A stretch of DNA of 64,000 nucleotides, taken from assembly GCF_016938855.1 (NCBI RefSeq), contig NZ_JAFHAP010000002.1, positions 1 through 64,000 of the forward strand, read 5' to 3'. Position 1 is the first letter of the stretch. The number at the start of each line of letters is the position of its first letter. The notes under the pieces were generated by a model. The model saw nothing but the letters and a program-made list of their open reading frames with translations. It made no database searches and was not told the DNA's origin. The translations under genes and the position numbers were made by a program. The DNA comes from Polycladomyces zharkentensis (lineage in GTDB: Bacteria; Bacillota; Bacilli; Thermoactinomycetales; JIR-001). Shown here piece by piece: positions 53,791 to 63,448 of this stretch.

Positions 53791-54362
53791 TCATTGTCGT
53801 TCAGGGTATATCCGGCAATTACTTTCTAGACAATGTTTTTCAATATAGCGACGGGAAAACGGCTAGAAAGTCGCAGCGTCATCATGACCACCCGTACGCA
53901 CGATGCGGATATGCTGTTCCGTTGCCCCCGACACTGCGGAGCATATCGCAGGGCTGCCGACGACTGGCCGTACGCGAGCCAAAACTTAAGCCCGCTGCTG
54001 TCACTGTATGGTCGGAAAAAAGGGCATCCCCGTGTGGTACGGAGACTGTCCGGAGGGGCACCGTCTCGTTCCGGCCGGGACAAATCCGGATCATTGCGAA
54101 CCTGTACCGGCCGGGGCACCGGGCATCATGTCAACAGAGGGCGGCAAATCGATCTGTTACCGGATTTCCGCTTGGCTCTTTCCCGGTATCGCCCCGGCAT
54201 GAAAAAACAGGTGGCCGCACTTGACCGGCCGGGCATCCACGCTATATACAACCACATTCATCGCACCATTCGAAATAGACTGACCAATCAGCGGCTGGTC
54301 TGCGGACCGCGTCCTGCTTGAAGGCTCAAAGCGGCCTTACTTTGCTTCCGCATTTTTCAAGC
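53791..54362. other. Intergenic region, no supported gene
   Basis: About 570 bp between the convergent murQ and the unknown gene at 54411. It holds an inverted repeat ACTTTCTAG/CTAGAAAGT (53820-53880) and a 64-codon GC-rich frame (54008-54202) without a ribosome binding site. The end (~54310-54350) has weak resemblance to the dispersed repeat. Confidence 0.4.
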
Positions 54363-54391
54363 AAAAAACCCAGATCCCGATGGAGCTGGGT
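54363..54391 (-). terminator. Terminator of the gene at 54411
   Basis: On the minus strand ACCCAG/CTGGGT (6 bp) with a 12-nt loop, followed by TTTTT. Confidence 0.7.
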
Positions 54392-54410
54392 AAGGATGGT
54401 CGTCACATGA

Positions 54411-55112
54411 CTAGCCCAATCGATTTGCCAAACGATGAAATTCCTGCTCGGCTCGATCCCGATCCAACTGGGTTTTCTCGCTATCTCTTCGATTGCGCGA
54501 GGACAGCGTATGATAAATTTCATCCCAGGAATCGTAGGGATCTTCTATTTCCGGCCGATCTTTTTTCAGGGATTGGATATATCCGCCGGTCGTCGAGGAA
54601 ACAGCAGGATACGTACGCGGATACGGAGAAACGTGTCCGGGAGTGGTAGATACCGCTTTCGCTTTTGAAATCATATCGCCATGGCCGCGTACCGTTGGAT
54701 ATATCCCTTGTTCCCTGTGATTTCCCTGCATGGTCGACGGTACAGAAGGATGGGCTGCCGGATGAAACGCGTCTGATTCAACCAAGGTATGTAGGATGGT
54801 TTGTTTCAAAATGTTCTTAATTTCTTCGCTGCGATAACCGCTCATCAACTGATCCACCCATTCGTAGACCGGCCCGTCTTCCTCTGTAAACGTGACATTG
54901 CGCTGTGTCGGCGGCAAATCCTTGCGTCCCAAAATTTGCTCCTTCAACATTTCACGATCACACACCGTCGCCAGTGGGAAGTACGTACCACGCAAGAAAG
55001 TTTGAATGCAATACTTCACCAAGATCGGGAACTGGCCGCGCGGGAGAATTTCATACCAATATCGAATGAGCCGATCCTTCTTACCGATATAAACTCCTAC
55101 CGTAATCGCCAT
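54411..55112 (-). CDS. Protein of unknown function, possible RHH-like C-terminal-tailed regulator
   Basis: A 233-residue protein. The first ~110 residues are folded-looking (ITVGVYIGKKDRLIRYWYEI; VYEWVDQLMSGYRSEEIKNI). The sequence EEDGPVYEWVDQ...RSEEIKNILKQTI has the spacing of a strand followed by two helices, like ParR/RHH proteins. The rest is a low-complexity Pro/Ser/Thr/His-rich tail ending in a Glu/Arg helix. GGAGGTG lies before the ATG at 55112. I do not recognise the family; if a ParR-type protein, an actin-like partner is not here. Confidence 0.5.
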   Translation of the reverse strand: MAITVGVYIGKKDRLIRYWYEILPRGQFPILVKYCIQTFLRGTYFPLATVCDREMLKEQILGRKDLPPTQRNVTFTEEDGPVYEWVDQLMSGYRSEEIKNILKQTILHTLVESDAFHPAAHPSVPSTMQGNHREQGIYPTVRGHGDMISKAKAVSTTPGHVSPYPRTYPAVSSTTGGYIQSLKKDRPEIEDPYDSWDEIYHTLSSRNRRDSEKTQLDRDRAEQEFHRLANRLG

Positions 55113-55389
55113 GGTTCCGGCACCTCCGCTTGAAAATTATAAACGCATGCTGACTGTTTTTCCGACGGTCGCTTTTTTCATCCTGATTAAACCTTCTATT
55201 ACCATTGAGTTTATCAGTCGTATTGATATATGGCAACAGAAGGATTTGTCGAAAAAAGGGGAAAAGAGAAAAAAAAGACCATTCTTTTATTTTTGGTTTA
55301 GGGATAAAATATTCCCGCGCAAAGAAAAAAAGGCATGATCGCCCCTATTTTGCGGTATAGAGTATTCTTTTGGTCGCCACCGATTTCCT

Positions 55390-56154
55390 TCACACAATCT
55401 TGCGGTGAAACTGCATGATTTTGCGGTACATGCTCCGATTGCCAATTTTTTTGAACATCTGGAATTGCGGTCGCGTATTCACCTCAAAGATCCAAAACCG
55501 GCCGTTTTTATCCAACCCCACATCGATTCCCAGCTCCCGCAATCCGGTAAATTTGGCATGCAGAGCGTCAGCCGTCCCCAGTCCAAGCCAAACCAACATT
55601 TTCACCCACCGCTCTACGGTATTCGGGTCACCATCGGCCGCCACCAACAGCGCCTCGGCCGCAACAACAGGCTTCCCGCCTTTGCAGTGGTTGGTGACAA
55701 TGCGACCGGGAGCGGCGGCTTTGGCGACAATCCCGGTGAGTTTCCAATCCTTGTTGGGTCGCTGCAACAGCAGACGGAAGTCGAACGGCCGACCATTTAT
55801 CGTCGCCAAATTGATTCCCTGTTGGATCAAATACCGTTTTCCGGTGATGAAACAGGAGCGCAACCATCCATCCAATTGACTCCAGGTAGTGATTTTGGCA
55901 CGTGTGCGAAAGCGGACTTCATACTTGTCATCCTCCAGTTTCCGCACACGCAGGATTCCGCCGCCGCCCCCACCCTTGTCCGGCTTGATGTAGACGATCG
56001 GGTACCGTTTTAACATCAGCTTCAATGTATCCGACGAATACCACCGTGTTTCCGGCAAAAACGGGCGAAGTGATTCCGTCTTCTCCAACACGCGCGTTTT
56101 TAGGAGTTTGCTCGCAATTTGTTGATAATGGCGAATCAGTCTTTTTCGTCTCAT
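55390..56154 (-). CDS. YheC/YheD-family ATP-grasp protein
   Basis: A 254-residue protein of the YheC/YheD group (endospore-coat-associated ATP-grasp proteins). Features: IVYIKPDKGGGGGGILRVRK (Gly-rich ATP loop), RPFDFRLLLQRPNKDWKLTG and GIDVGLDKNGRFWIFEVNTR (metal-binding Glu-x-Asn). The ATG at 56154 after GAGGAGGGC is preferred to one 11 codons upstream. Likely expressed in sporulation; substrate unknown. Confidence 0.85.
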   Translation of the reverse strand: MRRKRLIRHYQQIASKLLKTRVLEKTESLRPFLPETRWYSSDTLKLMLKRYPIVYIKPDKGGGGGGILRVRKLEDDKYEVRFRTRAKITTWSQLDGWLRSCFITGKRYLIQQGINLATINGRPFDFRLLLQRPNKDWKLTGIVAKAAAPGRIVTNHCKGGKPVVAAEALLVAADGDPNTVERWVKMLVWLGLGTADALHAKFTGLRELGIDVGLDKNGRFWIFEVNTRPQFQMFKKIGNRSMYRKIMQFHRKIV

Positions 56155-56335
56155 CTCAAGCCCTCCTCTGCCACCCAATATATTCACCCCTATTTGCCAG
56201 GCACATCGTCAATTCGCCCAAATTTTCCATCTCCCCACCAACCTTCTATCAACAAAAATGTGTTAAAATGGTAGAAATCAAACGGGTGTTACTCTGCCGT
56301 ATCCCCCATTGTTTCAAGGAAAGGAATGTGCGAAA

Positions 56336-57184
56336 ATGAAAACAACCGCACGATGGATTCGTTTCCTTCTATGGGTGGCGGTTTTCTTATTTTTCAGCAG
56401 ACAGGGTATCTCATGGGCGCAACCCGTCATGTATGAGGGGAACCAATTGTTGGATGACCTTCGTTTTCACCAGTGGGCCACCATCCGCAAACCGTCTGTT
56501 ATATTGACCTATCCGCCCCGGTTGGCAGATCAGGCGACCATTATTGCCGACGAAGCGGAAAAGACGGCACGTGAATTTCAAACCAACTGGGGATGGCAAA
56601 TCAAACGGCCGGTTCACATCTATTTGTTTCCGGACAGATCATCGTTACGCAAACGGTTCGGATGGGAACCGGGGACCTCCGCATCCGGCGTCTACTACGC
56701 GGGTTCCATCTATCTGCTCAATCCCGATTGCTGGATGAACCAAACGGTTTCTCTCAAGGAAGACCCGTGGCAGTGGAGGCGGATTTTCCACTCCCAGGGT
56801 CCGTTGCACCATGAGTTCGCTCATTTGTACCTGGATCGGTTAACGAAGGGAAATTTCCCCAGATGGTACACCGAAGCGTTCGCCCAATGGGTGGAATACC
56901 GGACACTCGGTTACGAATGGAGGACGAAAGACAACGATTTGCGTTTCCATCGGCCGTATTCTTACCGTGATCTGGATCGTTCGTTTGACCGTCTGCCCAA
57001 TCAGGCATTGGCTTACCGGGAAAGCTTTTTGTTTTTCCGATACATGGTACAAACGGCAGGACATGAGCAGATCGACCGTTTTCACCGCATGCTGGCCGAG
57101 GGCATCCCTTTTGATGATGCATGGCGGCAATGTTTCGGCCGGCCTGTTGAGCAATCATTTGATCAGTGGTTGAAACAATCATGA
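56336..57184 (+). CDS. Secreted gluzincin-type zinc metallopeptidase
   Basis: A 282-residue protein with an N-terminal signal ([20 protein letters not shown]) and the zinc-binding motif HEFAH in [14 protein letters not shown], with the third ligand Glu in [11 protein letters not shown] (gluzincin/peptidase MA-like). It ends 30 bp before walR on the same strand and might be transcribed with it. ATG 56336; the Shine-Dalgarno AAGGAAAGGA is a little far. Substrate unknown, probably in the envelope. Confidence 0.85.
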   Translation: MKTTARWIRFLLWVAVFLFFSRQGISWAQPVMYEGNQLLDDLRFHQWATIRKPSVILTYPPRLADQATIIADEAEKTAREFQTNWGWQIKRPVHIYLFPDRSSLRKRFGWEPGTSASGVYYAGSIYLLNPDCWMNQTVSLKEDPWQWRRIFHSQGPLHHEFAHLYLDRLTKGNFPRWYTEAFAQWVEYRTLGYEWRTKDNDLRFHRPYSYRDLDRSFDRLPNQALAYRESFLFFRYMVQTAGHEQIDRFHRMLAEGIPFDDAWRQCFGRPVEQSFDQWLKQS

Positions 57185-57215
57185 AGCGGATAAGGACGAT
57201 CGGGAGGGTTTGCGT

Positions 57216-57929
57216 TTGTGTGCGAAGATCTTAGTCGTGGAAGATGAACGTCCCATCGCCGACATTCTGCAGTTTAATCTGAGCAAAGAAGGATATGAAG
57301 TTGAATGCGTGTACGACGGGGACAGCGCACTGAAGCGGGTGTTCGCCTCCCCTCCGGACCTGATGTTGCTGGATTTGATGCTGCCCGGAACAGACGGGAT
57401 CGAAGTGTGCCGTCAGGTGCGGCAAAAATATCAGTTTCCGATCATTATGCTGACTGCCAAGGATTCTGAAGTGGACAAAGTGTTGGGGTTGGAAATCGGC
57501 GCGGACGACTACGTGACCAAACCGTTCAGCAACCGGGAACTGTTGGCCCGGATCAAGGCCAATTTGCGCAGGTTTCAGCAAAACAAGGCCAACCAGAACC
57601 CGGATGAGGAAGATTCCCGTCTGCGGATCGGGGAATTGACGATCGATCCCGTCAGTTACTCGGTGACCAAGCATGCCAAACCGATCGACCTGACACACCG
57701 GGAATTTGAGCTGCTTTTGTATATGGCCAAACATGTCAATCAGGTGCTCACCCGCGAACACCTCCTGCAATCAGTGTGGGGGTACGACTATTTTGGCGAC
57801 GTGCGCACCGTGGACGTCACCATCCGTCGACTGAGGGAAAAGGTGGAGGATGATCCCAGCCAGCCGAAATACATCATCACGCGTCGGGGCATCGGATACA
57901 CGATGCGGGATCCCTCCGTGGAGCGGTGA
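57216..57929 (+). CDS. walR: Response regulator WalR
   Basis: A 237-residue OmpR-family regulator controlling cell-wall hydrolases and essential in most Firmicutes. Receiver: [20 protein letters not shown], phosphorylated Asp53 in [12 protein letters not shown], Lys in [15 protein letters not shown]. Winged helix: [20 protein letters not shown] and [17 protein letters not shown]. Two TTG starts are possible; the one at 57216 lies 7 nt from GGGAGGG and gives [11 protein letters not shown], whereas 57210 is too close. First gene of the wal operon. Confidence 0.95.
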   Translation: MCAKILVVEDERPIADILQFNLSKEGYEVECVYDGDSALKRVFASPPDLMLLDLMLPGTDGIEVCRQVRQKYQFPIIMLTAKDSEVDKVLGLEIGADDYVTKPFSNRELLARIKANLRRFQQNKANQNPDEEDSRLRIGELTIDPVSYSVTKHAKPIDLTHREFELLLYMAKHVNQVLTREHLLQSVWGYDYFGDVRTVDVTIRRLREKVEDDPSQPKYIITRRGIGYTMRDPSVER

Positions 57930-57933
57930 GGCT

Positions 57934-59751
57934 ATGAAACACTGGTTCCGCATGTTTCAAAGCATCCAATGGAAACTGGTTGTCATCTATCTCTCGCTGA
58001 TCCTCATCGCGATGCAATTGACCGGTGTCTACCTGTTTCGATCGCTGGAAACATATTATTTCACCGACTTTAACAAGACACTGGAAAACCAGATCAGCGT
58101 ACTGACCACGCCATCCGATTTGTCCGAGTTACTCAGCAAGGGAGTGGACAGCCCAACGGAGGCCAACGAACTCAATCAGCTCGTCCAACAGTTATTCACC
58201 TACAAAAAGTGGCAGGCCACCGTCCAGGTGGTGGACAAAGACGGCATCGTGATCAGCACGACGGGGGACAACCACAGTGTGATCGGTCAAAAGAACCTCA
58301 AAGCGACACAAGCGCTGGAAAGCGGGGTGCGGTATGAAGGGGTCCGCATCGATCCCGACTCGGGAAACCGAATGAAGGTGGTCGCCGTCCCCATCCAGCG
58401 GAACGGACAGATTGTGGGAGCCGTTTACCTGGAAGTCTCCATGGAGGAAATGTACGACACGATCAACAAAATCAGCATCAAGCTGATCAAAATTCCGCTC
58501 GCCACAATGGCTGTTACCTCCTTGTTGTGGATTATCATTGCCCGAACCATTACCAGTCCGGTAAAGGCGATCACCCAACAAGCCACCGCCATGGCCGAGG
58601 GGGATTTCAACCGCCAGGTGGAAGTCAAAAGCAACGATGAGATCGGACAGCTGGCCACCGCCTTTAACCATCTGGCTCAACATCTGCGCGATGCACTGTC
58701 GCAAAACGAGGAAGAAAAAAAGAAACTGGAATCCGTACTGGCCAACATGAGTGACGGTGTGTTGGCTTTTGACCGTGAAGGTAAAACGATCGTCTCCAAC
58801 CAACTCGCCGAGGAAATGCTCGGCAAACCGATTCCGCTGGGACAGCCGATCAACGATGTATTGCCGCTGTCCGACCCGATCGCATTGCCGTTGGAAGAGG
58901 AACGGGTCACTTATCTGGAGATGAACCCTGACGATACGGAAGAAATGCAAATCATCAAGATCACGCTGACACCCATTCAACGTTCCGGGCAAAAAATGGT
59001 CGGGTTGATCGCCGTTTTGCAGGATGTGACCGAAGAGGAGAAACTGGATCGCAGGCGCAAGGAATTCGTCGCCAATGTGTCGCATGAATTGCGCACACCG
59101 CTCACCACCATCAAGAGCTATCTGGAGGCACTGGACGACGGGGCGATGAACGAACCGGAACTGGCCAAGCGGTTTCTCTCCGTCACCCTGCAGGAAGCGG
59201 ATCGAATGGCACGTCTGATCCAAGACTTATTGCATCTGTCCCGACTGGATGCGAAACAGACCCGGTTCAACAAAAAACCGACCGATTTGCGCCGCATGCT
59301 GGAAAAGGTGGTCGAGCGTTTCTCCATCCCATGCCAACAAAAAGAGATCAGCCTCAACTTCCATGTAATCGAACCGTTGCCGCGGGTTTACGTGGACCGA
59401 GACCAAATGGATCAAGTGATGGACAACCTGCTGTCCAACGCCGTGAAGTACACGCCGGAAGGCGGAACCATCACGGTACGGGCACGACGGCGCTCAGACG
59501 GTTCGGCGGAAGTGTCGGTTTCGGATACCGGAATCGGCATCCCCAAAAAGGATCTTGCCCGGATTTTCGAGCGTTTCTACCGAGTGGACAAAGCCCGCTC
59601 GCGCAGTATGGGCGGGACCGGTTTAGGTTTGTCCATCGCCAAGGAAATCGTGCAGGCACACGGCGGGCAAATCGGAATTGACAGCGAATACCAGCGCGGA
59701 ACCACCGTTTACTTTTCTCTCCCGCCCTGCGAACCCGAGGTGGTGCGATGA
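57934..59751 (+). CDS. walK: Sensor histidine kinase WalK
   Basis: A 605-residue kinase. Two membrane helices (LVVIYLSLILIAMQLTGVYL and a second at ~residue 180-205, TMAVTSLLWIIIARTI) flank an extracellular Cache-like domain. Then HAMP, PAS (VLANMSDGVLAFDREGKTIV), HisKA with NVSHELRTPLTTIKSYLEAL and HATPase with GTGLGLSIAKEIVQAHGG. It starts 4 bp after the walR stop. It senses cell-wall status with YycH/YycI. Confidence 0.96.
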   Translation: MKHWFRMFQSIQWKLVVIYLSLILIAMQLTGVYLFRSLETYYFTDFNKTLENQISVLTTPSDLSELLSKGVDSPTEANELNQLVQQLFTYKKWQATVQVVDKDGIVISTTGDNHSVIGQKNLKATQALESGVRYEGVRIDPDSGNRMKVVAVPIQRNGQIVGAVYLEVSMEEMYDTINKISIKLIKIPLATMAVTSLLWIIIARTITSPVKAITQQATAMAEGDFNRQVEVKSNDEIGQLATAFNHLAQHLRDALSQNEEEKKKLESVLANMSDGVLAFDREGKTIVSNQLAEEMLGKPIPLGQPINDVLPLSDPIALPLEEERVTYLEMNPDDTEEMQIIKITLTPIQRSGQKMVGLIAVLQDVTEEEKLDRRRKEFVANVSHELRTPLTTIKSYLEALDDGAMNEPELAKRFLSVTLQEADRMARLIQDLLHLSRLDAKQTRFNKKPTDLRRMLEKVVERFSIPCQQKEISLNFHVIEPLPRVYVDRDQMDQVMDNLLSNAVKYTPEGGTITVRARRRSDGSAEVSVSDTGIGIPKKDLARIFERFYRVDKARSRSMGGTGLGLSIAKEIVQAHGGQIGIDSEYQRGTTVYFSLPPCEPEVVR

Positions 59752-61097
59752 AAGAGCATGTCAAAACGGCATTGTTGACTTTCCTCATCCTGCTCAGTTT
59801 TGTACAGACAGGGTTGTTGTGGTACAGCTCCCCCTCTTATGAGGGCAACAAACAGCTGTATGTCACCCGCCCGCAGATTGGAAGCGAGAAATACAACAAA
59901 AAACAGATGTATGAACTGGTCGCTCCCCACCAGATCATCTGGCACCACAGCGGTGCCAAGGCGTGGATTCTGCCGGAGCGAAACGGCTATGACAATCTGA
60001 TCGAAAGCCTGCACGCCGGCAAACTGGAAAACCTGCACCTCATCACTCCCACCGCCGAACAGTGGAACCAACTGTATCAGCAGGGAACGGGAGTGGAACT
60101 GCGCTATTTCCGCGATGTGCCGTCGGAAGTGATCAGCGCCTTTTATCTGGATGACATCGATTTGTCCCGGCTGAAATGGGTCAGCCGGATCTGGGTGTTC
60201 ATCCAAAACAATCAGGTTATCACTTGGATCATTTCTGACAGTGAACAAAAAGTGATGCAGGCACACACCACCATTGCACGCTTTCACAATATATTGGGCG
60301 AAATTGCTCACCAGCAGACGGAACCCGTCGACCCGGTTTATACAACCGGCAAGTTTCCGTTGGACACCGCCACTCCGGCTTCCAAGTTTCCGCATGCCTT
60401 TTATCTGCCGAAAGACTCGGTACAGGCGACGGAAAGCGTGTATGGGTTGAAAAAGATTCAGATCGATGCCATGAAGAGTTGGCTGTTCAACGATCCGACA
60501 CTCGTCCGCCGATTTACGACCCAAAACGGTTCGGACGTCTACACGGACACCGGGCGCATCTTGCAGTATAACAAAGAGAAACAGGAGATGATCTACACCT
60601 CTTCCGCCAAGGCAACCGAACCTGTATCTCCGTCACTGGAACTGGATCGAATCAACCGTTTTGTGAAAAAACACAGCGGATGGACCGGAAATTACTTGCT
60701 GGATCGCCTCACACAAAACAATGACAATACCAATCATTATCACTTCCGGCTGATCGTCGACGGTTTGCCGGTTTACTGGCCGACTGCAATCCAGTCCAAA
60801 AACCCGGAACTCGACCCGTTTGGAATCGAGTTGGAAAGCACCGAAGAAGAAGTGTCGATGTATCAGCGTTCGTTGTTGTACCTGTCTTCCGATCCGAAGG
60901 AAGTGAATGCGGTCCGCCTCCCCAACAAGGACGGCGTGCTCGCCATGCTGAATCGGGAGCACATCCCGCCAACCAACGTCCGCGACCTCTTTTTGGGTTA
61001 CCAAACGACAAAGATGGGCGACGGGCACGTCAAACTGAAACCGGTGTGGATCGTCATGCCAGCCAACGGCGATCCTCTCATCTTGTCAACGGGGTGA
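59748..61097 (+). CDS. yycH: WalK regulator YycH
   Basis: A 449-residue membrane-anchored extracellular protein with an N-terminal helix (TALLTFLILLSFVQTGLLWY). It overlaps walK by four bases (ATGA). Diagnostic order and length, plus PVWIVMPANGD near the end typical of YycH. It contacts WalK with YycI to modulate kinase activity. Divergent in sequence, as usual for this family. Confidence 0.88.
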   Translation: MKEHVKTALLTFLILLSFVQTGLLWYSSPSYEGNKQLYVTRPQIGSEKYNKKQMYELVAPHQIIWHHSGAKAWILPERNGYDNLIESLHAGKLENLHLITPTAEQWNQLYQQGTGVELRYFRDVPSEVISAFYLDDIDLSRLKWVSRIWVFIQNNQVITWIISDSEQKVMQAHTTIARFHNILGEIAHQQTEPVDPVYTTGKFPLDTATPASKFPHAFYLPKDSVQATESVYGLKKIQIDAMKSWLFNDPTLVRRFTTQNGSDVYTDTGRILQYNKEKQEMIYTSSAKATEPVSPSLELDRINRFVKKHSGWTGNYLLDRLTQNNDNTNHYHFRLIVDGLPVYWPTAIQSKNPELDPFGIELESTEEEVSMYQRSLLYLSSDPKEVNAVRLPNKDGVLAMLNREHIPPTNVRDLFLGYQTTKMGDGHVKLKPVWIVMPANGDPLILSTG

Positions 61098-61103
61098 CGC
61101 GTC

Positions 61104-61847
61104 ATGGATTGGAACCGAGCCAAAACGGTGCTGATACTCGCCTTCCTCTGTTTGAACGCTTTTTTGGCCGTTCAGTTGTTGGAAATCCAACAAGAACGGA
61201 GCCGTCTGCTGAACGTGGCACAATCCACGATGAAGGACCTGAAACAATTGTTGGCCAACAAGAAGATTCAACTCCGGCGGTCCATCCCTGAAGAACAGCC
61301 CACCATCCCGCTGTTGGAGGCACACTTGGAGCAGCCGGGGGACGGGTGGGAACGGACGGACGGGGCTTATCTCAAACATTTTTATACCCCTCCGTCGGCA
61401 TCCCGACCTGACGATTTGAACCAATTGCTCCGACGGGAGATCGAAAACTTTTCCACCTATCGCACCGACACGGTGTTGCCGCAATCGGGCAACCGCGTTT
61501 ATTATCAAACGTGGGAAGGATACCCCCTGTTTGAGGGAAAGGTGGAAGCAAATCTGAAAAACGGCCGGTTGACCGACATTCGATGGACGCCGCTGTCCAT
61601 CCGTGCGGAAGAAACCCGGCAACGGGTGACACCGGCATATGTCGCCCTGCTCAATCTGATCGAAAGTGGAAAGGTGCCCGCGGAAGCACGGATCCTCACC
61701 ATCGAATTGGGGTATCACGGGCAGCAATACGATGCGGAATCGATGGTGCTGTCTCCCGTATGGCGCGTGGTGGTTCAGGACAAAAACAACCCTCCCGACA
61801 CCTACTACGTCAACGCGTTGACGGGAGCCGTCGAATCTCCCGTCTAG
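61104..61847 (+). CDS. yycI: WalK regulator YycI
   Basis: A 247-residue bitopic protein: MDWNRAKTVLILAFLCLNAF is the recognisable YycI N-terminal anchor, followed by an extracellular domain of three YycI/YycH-like repeats (VEANLKNGRLTDIRWTPLSI; VVVQDKNNPPDTYYVNALTG). It starts 6 bp after yycH. It acts with YycH on WalK. Confidence 0.88.
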   Translation: MDWNRAKTVLILAFLCLNAFLAVQLLEIQQERSRLLNVAQSTMKDLKQLLANKKIQLRRSIPEEQPTIPLLEAHLEQPGDGWERTDGAYLKHFYTPPSASRPDDLNQLLRREIENFSTYRTDTVLPQSGNRVYYQTWEGYPLFEGKVEANLKNGRLTDIRWTPLSIRAEETRQRVTPAYVALLNLIESGKVPAEARILTIELGYHGQQYDAESMVLSPVWRVVVQDKNNPPDTYYVNALTGAVESPV

Positions 61848-61880
61848 GCGTATCGGATCATTCAATCAAACAGACGTTTT

Positions 61881-62020
61881 TCAAATGAGCGAAGACCAAG
61901 CCTGACTGCGTATTGATCCGGACAGCGCAGGAACTTCATCGCGGACAATTTCTCTTGAGCGTTTCCTGTTCCTGCGCTCCCCGGTTCCAAGCAGCCTTGC
62001 TCTGCTTCCTTTCAGAACGA
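61881..62020 (+). repeat. Dispersed intergenic repeat, copy A
   Basis: TTTTTCAAATGAGCGAAGACC ... CAGCGCAGG ... TCTTGAGCG ... CCTGCGCTCCCCGGTTCCAA ... CTTGCTCTGCTTCCTTTCAG, with the arm pair CCTGCGCT/AGCGCAGG able to fold back. It separates yycI from yycJ by ~230 bp, unusual for this tight operon. Confidence 0.55.
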
Positions 62021-62078
62021 GTGGAGCAAGCAAAGAAAAGATGCAAACGAGTTGAAACAACGTAAAAGGGGAATACAT

Positions 62079-62882
62079 ATGCGGTTTAGCATACTGGCCA
62101 GCGGGAGCACCGGCAACGCCGTGTATGTGGAAACGGATGAAATCCGTTTGCTGGTGGATGCGGGACTCAGCGGAAAACAACTGGAACAACACCTGAAAAC
62201 CATCGGTGTGGACCCCGCTTCCATCCAAGCCTTGCTTGTCTCACATGAACACATCGACCATGTGAAAGGGCTGGGTGTGTTTTCCCGTCGATACAACATC
62301 CCCGTATATATGAACGAACCCACTTGGCAGGCGTTGCCTTCCAGCGTGGGGGTCATCGACGAACGTAACCGTCGCGTGTTCGAAACCGGCACCACATGGG
62401 GAATCGGCAACCTGACCGTCCACACCTTCCCCGTGTCCCACGATGCCGCTGAACCGGTCGGTTTTCGTTTCGAGCATGCCGGTCACGTATTGGCCCTGGT
62501 GACGGATACGGGGTATGTCAACCAGCGCATCAAAGACGTCGTATCCGGTGCGGACGTCCTGATCTTTGAAAGCAATCACGACGTGGAAATGCTGCGGATG
62601 GGCGCTTATCCCTGGAATGTGAAACGCCGGATTTTGAGTGACGTCGGCCATCTGTCCAACGAAGACGCGGGCGAAGCGTTGGCAGACATTTTGACGGGGA
62701 ACGGAGAGGACGTATATTTGGCGCATTTGAGCCGGGACAACAATTTGACCGAATTGGCCCATATGACAGTGAAGCAAATGTTGGAGGAAGCCGATTTTTC
62801 CGTCGGGCGTCATGTGCGACTGTGGGAAACCCGTCATGATCAACCCACTCCGCTCCGCCCGGTGTTGAAAAAACGGACTTGA
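62079..62882 (+). CDS. yycJ: MBL-fold exonuclease YycJ/WalJ
   Basis: A 267-residue metallo-beta-lactamase-fold nuclease. Motifs: RFSILASGSTGNAVYVETDE, zinc site LVSHEHIDHVKGL, SDVGHLSNEDAGEALAD. WalJ/YycJ is a 5' exonuclease linked to DNA replication/mismatch repair and walRK operon partner. ATG 62079 after AAAAGGGGAATAC. Separated from yycI by the dispersed repeat, so it may have its own promoter. Confidence 0.92.
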   Translation: MRFSILASGSTGNAVYVETDEIRLLVDAGLSGKQLEQHLKTIGVDPASIQALLVSHEHIDHVKGLGVFSRRYNIPVYMNEPTWQALPSSVGVIDERNRRVFETGTTWGIGNLTVHTFPVSHDAAEPVGFRFEHAGHVLALVTDTGYVNQRIKDVVSGADVLIFESNHDVEMLRMGAYPWNVKRRILSDVGHLSNEDAGEALADILTGNGEDVYLAHLSRDNNLTELAHMTVKQMLEEADFSVGRHVRLWETRHDQPTPLRPVLKKRT

Positions 62883-62892
62883 TCTCCCCGGT

Positions 62893-63129
62893 TCATCCGT
62901 CCTCATTTTGTTGCCGGGGAGACATCATCTCCCGATCCAGACGGCAAGCGCGCTCGACCAGTTCTTCCCGGGTGATCACCCGCTTGTCGATCAGTTCCTC
63001 AATCAATGCCGTAATCAATAGAGAATCATGATAGATCATTTGTTTGACATCAGCCAGCTCCGCACCTACGCTCCATTCCGCCCACCGTCGATTTTCCGGC
63101 GTCAACGGCGGTCGTCGATCCTGAGACAT
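62893..63129 (-). CDS. Small hypothetical protein
   Basis: A 78-residue helical protein: SQDRRPPLTPENRRWAEWSV and GAELADVKQMIYHDSLLITA, ending in a charged tail. AAAGGAGGG lies ~9 nt before the ATG at 63129. Convergent with yycJ. No family recognised. Confidence 0.65.
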   Translation of the reverse strand: MSQDRRPPLTPENRRWAEWSVGAELADVKQMIYHDSLLITALIEELIDKRVITREELVERACRLDREMMSPRQQNEDG

Positions 63130-63448
63130 CCGTCGTTTCCCTCCTTTGCTTGATGCGTTACCACCCATGCTGGATACGATGACCGGTTCCGCCTGTTGAT
63201 TGTTTCTTCACCAAAACAGGCCCGGCTGCAGACGATCAGGCTGTCAGAACCTTTTGTCTGCAGTTTCATCATTTTTTCAGTTTATACCTCCGACGATATG
63301 GTATAAACTCAATATGACAAAAAAAGCAATATCTCGCACCCACCGCGCGGGCATCTTCCTGACGCAAGTTCCCGATTAGTATAATATGATTGCACCATTC
63401 GCATAATGAAAACGATCGCGAGAAATCAGTGAGGAGGCGGGGATTTCA

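Noticed and set aside
54008-54202. 64-codon GC-rich ORF with several Cys residues
   Set aside because: No ribosome binding site, and long random frames are expected at this GC content.
57100-57220. Replication origin next to walR
   Set aside because: The wal operon is often near oriC, but no dnaA/dnaN genes or clusters of DnaA boxes are visible in the window.
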